A DNA stretch of 17,741 bases, taken from contig CAZSWR010000076.1 of NCBI GenBank assembly GCA_964610885.1, forward strand, positions 1-17,741, given 5' to 3'. The notes below the pieces were generated by a model that worked only from the letters and a program-made list of their open reading frames with translations, was not told the DNA's origin and did not search any database. Every line of letters begins with the position of its first letter. The stretch's first letter is position 1. Position numbers and translations under genes: made by a program. Source of the stretch: CAZSWR01 sp964610885. GTDB lineage: Bacteria > Bacteroidota > Ignavibacteria > Kapaibacteriales > UBA2268. Positions 7,232 to 13,653 of the stretch are shown here, piece after piece.

Positions 7232-7270
7232 GTCCGATTTACATATTGCACGACGCAACTAAAATCGGAC
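7232..7270. promoter_or_regulatory. Candidate operator: inverted GTCCGATTT half-sites upstream of the Rrf2-suf operon
   Basis: GTCCGATTT (7232-7240) and AAATCGGAC (7262-7270) are perfect 9-bp reverse complements, 21 nt apart. They start 26-40 nt before the possible regulator starts. The outward shared context is also AT-rich, with ATTGTCC on one side and GGACTATTG on the other. Rrf2 regulators usually autoregulate, so this is a plausible binding site or pair of sites. No clear -33/-7 promoter was found nearby; AATATTTG (7231-7224 on the minus strand) is a weak match. Confidence 0.5.
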
Positions 7271-7356
7271 TATTGTAATCGTATTTGAATTTTTATGATT
7301 TTTTTTAGGTTATATATCGGTTTGAGTGGAGTGGCAGGTCTTCAATCAGAAAAATC

Positions 7357-7377
7357 GGGCGGGTTTGGAACCCGCCC
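7357..7377. repeat. Extragenic palindrome
   Basis: GGGCGGGTT (7357-7365), loop TGG, AACCCGCCC (7369-7377): a perfect 9-bp stem followed by CCTAC. It lies in the gpmI-Rrf2 spacer (7195-7572) and stands out as GC-rich in an AT-rich stretch. From memory, this GGGCGGGTTTGGAACCCGCCCCTAC form is a common intergenic repeat in many phyla. On the minus strand no T-run follows, so it is not an obvious terminator. Confidence 0.6.
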
Positions 7378-7442
7378 CTACAGAAGAATTGAATTCATTT
7401 TAATCATTCAAATCACACGAATCAGAATTCTGACAATTATCA

Positions 7443-7550
7443 CATCATCACATCATCACATCATCACATCATCACATCACCACATCACCACATCACCACA
7501 TCACCACATCACCACATCATCACATCACCACATCATCACATCATCACATC
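7443..7550. repeat. 8-bp tandem repeat, CATCAYCA x 13
   Basis: There are thirteen full copies of CATCAYCA and a 4-nt partial copy. The order by seventh base is four CATCATCA, five CATCACCA, one CATCATCA, one CATCACCA and two CATCATCA. The 8-bp period breaks any reading frame, so the histidine-rich ORF across it (7295-7564) is not credible as a gene. It begins 22 nt past the gpmI stop codon, in the direction of gpmI transcription. Its purine/pyrimidine bias and period make it slippage-prone. Confidence 0.95.
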
Positions 7551-7572
7551 TGCTAATTAACTAATCCTCGCG

Positions 7573-9099
7573 TTACCTGGCCAAGCACTTCCCTGTCATC
7601 TCGGTGGGTTGCGGGATGTTCATGATCTTTAGAATCGTCGGGGCAACGTCCGCCAGAACTCCATCATCGACTGCCGAGAATTGCTCCGAGACGACGATGC
7701 ACGGCACAGGATTGAGCGAGTGGGCTGTGTTTGGCGATCCGTCGTCGTTCACGGCGTAGTCTGCGTTACCGTGGTCGGCGATAATAATCGGCGTAAATCC
7801 ATTGGCCAGCGCGGCCCGTACAACGTCGCCAACGCATTCGTCCACGACGGAGACAGCCTTTTCGATGGCGGGATAGATGCCTGTATGGCCCACCATGTCT
7901 CCATTTGCGAAATTGAGGCAAACGAAATCGGCAGATTTCTCATTTAATTCTTTCACGATCGCATCGCGCACCAAATAGGCACTCATTTCGGGTTGAAGGT
8001 CGTAGGTGGCCACCTTGGGCGATGGAATCATCACGCGGCGTTCGCCGGGGAATTCCTGCTCGCGGCCGCCGGAGAAGAAGAATGTTACGTGCGGATATTT
8101 CTCAGTTTCAGCGATGCGAATCTGCTTCAATCCCAACTTTGAAACTATCTCGCCGAGAGTATTCTCCACGTTGTCTTTGTCGAAGGCCACATGCACTCCG
8201 CGGAAAGTTTCGTCGTAGTTCGCCATGGTAACGTAGTGCAAATCAATTGTCTTCATATCGAATTCGGGCATATCTTTTTGCGTCAGCACGACGGTGATTT
8301 CGCGGAGCCTGTCCGTACGGAAATTGAAGCAAATGAAAGCGTCGCCCGGCTCGACGGCGGCGATTGGATTCCCGTTTTCGCCTGTGATAACGGCAGGCTT
8401 GACGAATTCGTCTGTAACGCCGGCTTCGTAGGATGCCTTAATCGCTTCGCTTGCGGACCGGAAACGTTCGCCAATGGATTTGGTCATCAGGTCGTAGCCC
8501 ACCTTCACTCGTTCCCACCGTTTGTCTCGATCCATGGTGTAGTAGCGCCCGCAGACAGTCGCAATCTTGCCGGCGGAGCCTTCCAGGTGCTGCTCGAGCT
8601 GTTCGATGAATCCAAGCCCGGAGCGCGGGTCGCAATCGCGCCCATCCATCAGCGCGTGGATGAAGACGTCCTCGAGGCCCATGTCGCGAGCCATATCGCA
8701 GAGTTCGTAGAGGTGTTGGTTGGACGAATGCACTCCCCCATCGGAAACCAGGCCGAGCAGGTGGAGTTTTTTGTGATTCTTTGTTGCATATTCGATGGCA
8801 GCCACGATGGCCGGATTCTTTCGGAAGTCTCCTTCGCGAATTGATTTATTGATACGGACGAGGTCCTGATAGACGACGCGCCCGGCCCCGATATTCAGGT
8901 GGCCCACCTCGGAATTGCCCATCTGGCCGTCCGGCAGGCCGACGTTTTCGCCACAAGCGAGCAAACGGCCGTGAGGATATTTTTCGGTAAGGGCATCGAT
9001 GTTGGGCGTGTTTCCCGAGGAAATCACGTCGCGGCGGGAATGGTCGCCAATCCCCCAACCGTCTAAAATCATAAGAATTGCGCGGTTAATATTCATCAT
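7573..9099 (-). CDS. gpmI: 2,3-bisphosphoglycerate-independent phosphoglycerate mutase
   Basis: iPGM interconverts 3- and 2-phosphoglycerate in glycolysis and gluconeogenesis, using two metal ions (usually Mn) in the cytoplasm. The 508-residue length is typical. Visible motifs are ILDGWGIG (11-18, metal ligand Asp13), GLPDGQMGNSEVGHLNIGAG (54-73) with nucleophile Ser63, HALMDGRDCDP (148-158), FNFRTDRLREI (258-268), FANGDMVGHTG (397-407), ADHGNAD (441-447) and the His in NTAHSLNPVP (457-466). It belongs to the alkaline-phosphatase superfamily. The start is ATGATG; either M could be used, and the ribosome-binding site is weak (AGAAAAAA). It is a monocistronic-looking gene, divergent from the TPR gene and upstream of the Rrf2-suf operon on the same strand. 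A tandem repeat follows its stop. Confidence 0.97.
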   Translation of the reverse strand: MMNINRAILMILDGWGIGDHSRRDVISSGNTPNIDALTEKYPHGRLLACGENVGLPDGQMGNSEVGHLNIGAGRVVYQDLVRINKSIREGDFRKNPAIVAAIEYATKNHKKLHLLGLVSDGGVHSSNQHLYELCDMARDMGLEDVFIHALMDGRDCDPRSGLGFIEQLEQHLEGSAGKIATVCGRYYTMDRDKRWERVKVGYDLMTKSIGERFRSASEAIKASYEAGVTDEFVKPAVITGENGNPIAAVEPGDAFICFNFRTDRLREITVVLTQKDMPEFDMKTIDLHYVTMANYDETFRGVHVAFDKDNVENTLGEIVSKLGLKQIRIAETEKYPHVTFFFSGGREQEFPGERRVMIPSPKVATYDLQPEMSAYLVRDAIVKELNEKSADFVCLNFANGDMVGHTGIYPAIEKAVSVVDECVGDVVRAALANGFTPIIIADHGNADYAVNDDGSPNTAHSLNPVPCIVVSEQFSAVDDGVLADVAPTILKIMNIPQPTEMTGKCLAR

Positions 9100-9212
9100 T
9101 TTTTTCTAATTGATTCAAAAAAACTGATTGATTGACGTCCTAAACCGATTTATATTTCTGGTTCTATATCCTTATAGGAGCTTGTTGAATAAGACAAGAA
9201 ATATGGAACACG

Positions 9213-9242
9213 GGGTATAGGGTATTGGGTATAGGGTATAGG
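9213..9242. repeat. Heptamer tandem repeat GGGTATW x 4
   Basis: GGGTATA, GGGTATT, GGGTATA, GGGTATA and a partial GG occur in tandem. It starts the repeat-rich part of the gpmI-TPR spacer (9100-9739), about 115 nt upstream of gpmI. It has no coding sense. Such short G-rich arrays are common in non-selected spacers; function is unknown. Confidence 0.8.
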
Positions 9243-9268
9243 AACCAGTGCAAGTCGTTGATAAGCCA

Positions 9269-9288
9269 CAGTGTGGCAAGCCCCACTG
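9269..9288. repeat. Small extragenic hairpin
   Basis: CAGTGTGG (9269-9276) and CCCCACTG (9281-9288) form an 8-bp stem with one mismatch around a CAAG loop. It sits between the heptamer repeat and the MITE-like element. No T-run follows on either strand. Confidence 0.4.
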
Positions 9289-9303
9289 CTTCCTGAAAGG
9301 GAA

Positions 9304-9426
9304 TGTCTCAAAAGCCAGAAAAACTGTTTTTGGGTCATGTTGAACGAAGTGAAACATCCATATATTGCAATGATTTATGGATGACAATGGATTCTTCACT
9401 TCGTTCAGAATGACACTTTTGAGACA
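9304..9426. mobile_element. MITE-like nested inverted-repeat element
   Basis: An outer inverted repeat, TGTCTCAAAAG (9304-9314) and CTTTTGAGACA (9416-9426), is a perfect 11 bp and extends imperfectly outward. An inner one contains the perfect 13-bp pair TGAACGAAGTGAA (9341-9353) and TTCACTTCGTTCA (9395-9407), within longer imperfect arms (about 9334-9360 and 9389-9414). The whole unit is about 125-135 bp and can fold into a long cruciform. No transposase is encoded. The termini resemble those of some insertion sequences (GGCTGTCTCAAAA-type), so a non-autonomous remnant is likely. No clear target duplication was seen. Confidence 0.6.
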
Positions 9427-9443
9427 GCCCCCTCTGTGCCATC

Positions 9444-9463
9444 CCACGGGTTAACCAATGGGT
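9444..9463. repeat. Degenerate palindrome
   Basis: CCCACGGGTTAACCAATGGG is a 20-bp palindrome broken only at two symmetric positions (CG opposite AA), centred on GGTTAACC. It lies 17 bp beyond the MITE-like element and may be another extragenic palindrome or its degraded flank. From 9464 to about 9680 nothing coding or clearly structured was seen. Confidence 0.45.
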
Positions 9464-9685
9464 TCGATCCAAGTCATATTTCCAATATTATCAATGTATT
9501 AGCCCATACCGTTCTTTAGCCCACTTAGAAAAAGGGTGTTGGGGGATTTCTTGAAATATCAATGACTTATCGCGATGTATGCAAATAATTGAAACACATT
9601 GTTGCAGATGTTTAATTTTGCCTTCGGGCTGATAAAAACCAAGCTATATACTTTATAATTATTTTTATTATTACAATAATATAAT

Positions 9686-9716
9686 TTTGATAATATTAGC
9701 CAATATTGTATCTTTG
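9686..9716 (+). promoter_or_regulatory. Bacteroidota-type promoter of the TPR-signalling gene cluster
   Basis: TTTG (9686-9689), exactly 19 nt, then TATCTTTG (9709-9716): a perfect match to the Bacteroidota housekeeping promoter TTTG-N19-TAnnTTTG. Transcription would start near 9721-9723, only about 17-19 nt before the ATG of the TPR gene. The AAGGAG at 9721-9726 would lie at the very 5' end of the mRNA and is 13 nt from the ATG, farther than usual. The region is very AT-rich. Confidence 0.82.
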
Positions 9717-9739
9717 TAAAAAGGAGTGTTCATTTAATA

Positions 9740-12070
9740 ATGATGAGACAAATGATAAACAAAAAACAAAGACTGTTCAGCTTATTAATGCTCCTATTGC
9801 TTATCCCGGCGGCCTACGCCTGTAGAGAATACGACAACTTCACGACCTATTACAATACCTATTACAATGCCGACCGACTGATGGGCGAGGCAGAAGAAGA
9901 ATTTGAGTACCAAGACGAGAAAATCCGCGTCGATCCGCGAGTGATAACTCCCGATCCGAAAATCACTTTCGACATGCCTGCCAGCGCCGGCGCTCCACCA
10001 TTCCTTCAGAATATCATCATCTCCCAGCAGAAACTGCAACCCGTCCAGACCAAGCTGGATTCAGTCATTGTCAAGTGTTCAAAAATCCTTGCTAAGCACC
10101 CCAAAAGCAATTATGTGGACAAATCTTTGTTCCTGATCGCGAAGGCTTATTTCTACCGCAGGGAATGGCTACCATCGCAGATCAAATGCTCGGAGCTACT
10201 GGACAAATACGAGAATAGCGACCTAGCGCCGGACGCCTATTTGCTCATGGCCAAAGACCTTTTGATACAAAAGAAATTTCATGCCGGCAAGATTGCACTC
10301 TCGCGCACAGTCGATATGGCATGGGCTAAGAAGCGGTACGACATCCTTTCGGAAACGTTCAAAGTGCAGGCAGACCTCGCCCTTTACGAAAACGAACCCG
10401 ACGAGGCAATGAAGCCATACCGCCAGGCCGTGGCCCAAACCGAAGACAACACAATGAAGGCCCGCTGGCAAACTGACCTCGGACTGCTGCTCTACAGGAT
10501 CGGCCGATTCGACGACGCTGCAAAGGCACTGCTGAAGGTGCACGAGTTCAATCCTGACTATGTAACCGAATTCGAAGCATACATGTATCGCGCACAATCC
10601 TACACAAGGACAGGGAAATTCCCCGAAACTGAAAGAATTATTCAAAAGCTGGCAAACGACCGCAACAACGAACCATGGGAGCCGTGGATTCATGTACTGA
10701 AAATGGACCTTGCCCGCTTCAAAAAGGACGACAGCACATACTACGCAACCGAAAAATTCGCAGATTCGGCATATGCTTCGTTTCCCGCGATCCAGACAGT
10801 CTATTTCGAGCGGGGTATGGAATTCTTCTACAAAAAAGAATTAGGCAACGCCCGTAGGTATTTCGCTCGAACGAGGACTCTCAGAACATCAATGTACTAC
10901 ATAGCCGACAAAACGTATTACCTGCTGACCCAATGGGAGCAAAAGCAAAACTACGTCCAGAAACCCGTCAAGCAATTCCTTGCGGGCGAAACGCTTCCCG
11001 ATTCTTCGCGCCAAGCGGTATCGCTGACCCTCTTTGACTTGGGGCGCGTTTTCGAGCAGCTCCAGATGAAAGACTCGGCAATCGTTCGGTTTAAATTGGC
11101 CTCGCAGATCGGATTGGAAAAGAGTCCGGCAACCGCCAGATACGTCTATGCGTATTCGAGGACCGTGCAGGACAGTTTCCCTGACCTGGCCGATTCTCTG
11201 CTCGAAGTGCTCGTCGATAAATACCCACGCACCGAATACGGCCGCGAAGCAATCGTGCGCCAAGGCTATACGAGCAACTACCTTATCGATACGGCTGCCG
11301 ATTTGTTCCGCTCCGGCAAGCAACTGATGAGGAACAAAGACTATCCGTTCGCTCTTAGCCAATTCGACAAGGTTTACAAAGGATTCCCCAAGAGCACCTA
11401 CGCCCCGCGCGCCATCTACACTACCGGCTGGCTCTACGAGAAGAACCTGAAGATAGTCGATTCGGCTCTGTATTATTATCAATTGCTACAGAAACTCTAT
11501 CCCGAAAGCGATTATGCAAAAGACGTCAAGCAAAGCGTCGAATTCCTCGCAGCCAAACGTGCTGGTATCGCATACGTGGACTCTGCCGAAATCAAAAAGC
11601 AGAAACAAGACTCTATCGCAAAAGAGAAACAAATGAGGCTCGAAAAGGAAAAGAAGGAAAACGAAGCTGTTTTCAAAAACAAGAAAACGCCAAACATTAA
11701 AGATAAAATTAATGCCAGAGAAAAAAATAATAATACCATCAACCCGATGGATCTGATGAATAAAACACCCAACAATATTCTCGAGGGCGCTAAAGACCTG
11801 ATTAAGAATCCACCGGTGGACGTCAAGCACAACATACCGACCAGCATGGAAGACCTTCTGAAATCCGACAGCACGAAGCCCAAGCAACCAAGCCCTCCGC
11901 CCGCCCAACCAACGCCAGCGGACACGAACAAACCGAAACAAAATGGCGGCCAAGGCAAAGGAACTGAAGGCAAGCAAACGGGTATGAACGAATGCCACCC
12001 GCCCAATGCCGGCAGGCCAAGCATTTTCCTTGCTTTCGTCGAGCAGAAAACGATTGGTATCGAAGCATAA
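9740..12070 (+). CDS. TPR-repeat lipoprotein, PorW/SprE-like (tentative)
   Basis: This is a 776-residue envelope protein. The N-terminus has KKQR, a hydrophobic stretch LFSLLMLLLLIPAA and a lipobox-like AYAC with Cys28, so it is probably a lipoprotein. After it comes FTTYYNTYYNADRLMGEAE (34-52), a pattern I associate with PorW/SprE and related Bacteroidota TPR proteins. TPR-type helical repeats fill about 122-605, for example KSLFLIAKAYFYRREW, YRIGRFDDAAKALLK and DYPFALSQFDKVYKGFP. A charged, probably coiled segment (615-645) and a disordered K/N/P/Q-rich tail follow. PorW/SprE acts in type IX secretion and gliding; that role is inferred, and BamD-like or generic scaffold roles remain possible. 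Its exact promoter lies just upstream; the kinase gene follows after 47 nt. Confidence 0.8.
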   Translation: MMRQMINKKQRLFSLLMLLLLIPAAYACREYDNFTTYYNTYYNADRLMGEAEEEFEYQDEKIRVDPRVITPDPKITFDMPASAGAPPFLQNIIISQQKLQPVQTKLDSVIVKCSKILAKHPKSNYVDKSLFLIAKAYFYRREWLPSQIKCSELLDKYENSDLAPDAYLLMAKDLLIQKKFHAGKIALSRTVDMAWAKKRYDILSETFKVQADLALYENEPDEAMKPYRQAVAQTEDNTMKARWQTDLGLLLYRIGRFDDAAKALLKVHEFNPDYVTEFEAYMYRAQSYTRTGKFPETERIIQKLANDRNNEPWEPWIHVLKMDLARFKKDDSTYYATEKFADSAYASFPAIQTVYFERGMEFFYKKELGNARRYFARTRTLRTSMYYIADKTYYLLTQWEQKQNYVQKPVKQFLAGETLPDSSRQAVSLTLFDLGRVFEQLQMKDSAIVRFKLASQIGLEKSPATARYVYAYSRTVQDSFPDLADSLLEVLVDKYPRTEYGREAIVRQGYTSNYLIDTAADLFRSGKQLMRNKDYPFALSQFDKVYKGFPKSTYAPRAIYTTGWLYEKNLKIVDSALYYYQLLQKLYPESDYAKDVKQSVEFLAAKRAGIAYVDSAEIKKQKQDSIAKEKQMRLEKEKKENEAVFKNKKTPNIKDKINAREKNNNTINPMDLMNKTPNNILEGAKDLIKNPPVDVKHNIPTSMEDLLKSDSTKPKQPSPPPAQPTPADTNKPKQNGGQGKGTEGKQTGMNECHPPNAGRPSIFLAFVEQKTIGIEA

Positions 12071-12117
12071 AAGTTTTATTTCATAGCACTAAGAATAACG
12101 CGAACGACCGAAATAAT

Positions 12118-13275
12118 ATGGCAAAAAAGAAAGAAAACATAGAAGAGACAGCAACGGAAATCAAACCAATTCGTGCTCCGAAGAAGTCAACCAAGAAACC
12201 AATCGAATCGAGCGATGCTTCTCTGTCGCTTCTGCAGAAGCAGCTCTCGTGGTACAAATCATTTTTCGACAACGCAACCGACGCCGTTTTCATCGTCCAA
12301 CCCGAGACGTGGAGCGTGCTCGATGCAAACGAATTCGCAGCGCAATTGCTCGGCATCGAGAAAGATAAATTGCTCGGCACAGTGCTGCCGCAGTTCCGAA
12401 GGATTTTTAAGCTACTCAATAAAACCAGTTCGCCGATGGTACTCAGCGAACTCTCGCTGGACGTCCCCGACAACGACAACCTGATGGTCGAGGTTAGCGC
12501 CCGATTCTTCGAGTACGAAGGCCAGAGGCTGATCCAAGCGATCGCCCGCGACGTCAGCGAGCAGCACGCCCTAACGGACAAATTGGTCCAAGCCGACAAG
12601 TTAGTCCTCCTTGGCCAGCTATCGGCGGGCGTGGCCCACGAGATTCGCAATCCGCTCGCTGCTGTGAACCTTAACCTCCAGATACTCAAACGCCAGCTGC
12701 AACAGGACGCACCCGAATACGCCTACGTTTGCACTGCCCTTCAGGGCGTCGAACGAATCACGCGAATCGTCGAGGTAACTCTCAATTTCTCGCGTCCGGC
12801 CGTACCGGACATCCAAGGGCTGAACCTGAACGCGCTGCTGCCGTCCACTCTGGAACTGGTGGCTTCGGTGCTGAAGCGCAAAGAAATCTCCGTCGAATTG
12901 AAATTGGACGACTCGCTTCCGGCCGTCGCAGCCGACGCCAAGCAAATGCAACAGGTGTTTATCAACCTGATCACGAACGCAGCCGATGCGATCAAAACCA
13001 AAGGGCAAATCACGATCTCGTCGTATCGGGAGGATGCCGCGAGGCGCTTCGAGGGCAGCTATGTGGTGGTGGCCGTTTCCGACACGGGCAGCGGAATTCC
13101 GCCGGAGGACTTGTCCAAAATTTTCAACCCGTTCTTCACGCGCAAGGCCGAAGGTACCGGATTGGGACTGCCCATCACTCAGCGAATTCTGCACCAGCAC
13201 AATGGAATCATCGACGTGGAAAGCAGCGTCGGGAAGGGCACAACTTTCTACGTAAAGCTACCGATCCCGAAATAG
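12118..13275 (+). CDS. Soluble PAS-domain sensor histidine kinase
   Basis: This cytoplasmic two-component kinase has 385 residues and no membrane segment. A basic leader (1-30) precedes a PAS domain (about 44-148, YKSFFDNATDAVFIV to AIARDVSEQH). Then come the HisKA helices with the H-box VAHEIRNPLAAVNLNLQILK (172-191), phosphoacceptor His174, and the ATPase domain: N-box QQVFINLITNAADAI (278-292), G1 DTGSGI (322-327), F-box FNPFFTRK (336-343) and G2 GTGLGL (346-351). Its layout is NtrB-like, and a sigma-54 activator follows 378 nt later, so the two are likely partners. The ATG at 12118 is chosen because the upstream in-frame extension overlaps the TPR gene and has no domain. The ligand of the PAS domain is unknown. 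Confidence 0.94.
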   Translation: MAKKKENIEETATEIKPIRAPKKSTKKPIESSDASLSLLQKQLSWYKSFFDNATDAVFIVQPETWSVLDANEFAAQLLGIEKDKLLGTVLPQFRRIFKLLNKTSSPMVLSELSLDVPDNDNLMVEVSARFFEYEGQRLIQAIARDVSEQHALTDKLVQADKLVLLGQLSAGVAHEIRNPLAAVNLNLQILKRQLQQDAPEYAYVCTALQGVERITRIVEVTLNFSRPAVPDIQGLNLNALLPSTLELVASVLKRKEISVELKLDDSLPAVAADAKQMQQVFINLITNAADAIKTKGQITISSYREDAARRFEGSYVVVAVSDTGSGIPPEDLSKIFNPFFTRKAEGTGLGLPITQRILHQHNGIIDVESSVGKGTTFYVKLPIPK

Positions 13276-13653
13276 GGCTATCGGCTGCATTTGATTGAAA
13301 TATAACGACATATGAAGAGCGGGCCGAGCCAAAGTCCGCAAAAGAAGTTGAATACAAAAGTTTTTTTTGTTCTTTGCAAATGAAATTTGCGCCTTGTGAG
13401 TCTTTTATATATAATTGAAATAGGTGGCGGCTGCTACTCGTGATTAATAGTGCAGCGAAACGAAAATAACGAAGAATGGGCATAGAATCATTTTTCCTTA
13501 TATTAGATTTCAAAAGACTCCTCCGCGGAGAGCCGGCAAAGGGATGTTACCTTTTCTTTCAATGATTAATATTCGCGCTTGGCTTTCACTAAGGCACAAA
13601 AGTGTTCGCATGAATTATTGGAAGAAATTATAGTAATAAATGAAGAAAAGAAT
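13276..13653. other. Non-coding gap between kinase and response regulator
   Basis: This stretch of 378 nt lies between two genes that are normally adjacent. It is AT-rich with frequent stops in all frames, and no convincing gene, Bacteroidota promoter or GG-N10-GC sigma-54 site was found. Visible structure is limited: GCAAAT-GAA-ATTTGC (13376-13390), an eight-T run just before it (13361-13368), and a CTCCGCGGAG palindrome near 13520. It could hold a small RNA or a decayed gene. Confidence 0.5.

Noticed and set aside
7443..7550. CRISPR-like regular repeat
   Set aside because: Units are 8 bp with no spacers, so it is a simple tandem repeat.
7295..7564. An 89-residue His/Thr/Ser-rich open frame on the plus strand
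   Set aside because: It is produced by the 8-bp tandem repeat and has no ribosome-binding site or family resemblance.
9499..9525. TTAGCCCA direct repeat
   Set aside because: Only two short copies in a plain spacer; chance is enough to explain it.
11992..12117. N-terminal extension of the histidine kinase overlapping the TPR gene end
   Set aside because: It has no domain, overlaps coding sequence out of frame, and the ATG at 12118 gives a normal kinase start.
13592..13612. Possible sigma-54 promoter GGCAC...TTCGC before the response regulator
   Set aside because: The spacing between GG and GC is not the required 10 nt, so it does not fit the -24/-12 pattern.
13579..13653. 25-residue extension of the response regulator from a TTG
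   Set aside because: Receiver domains start right after the ATG at 13654; the extension has no family match or ribosome-binding site.
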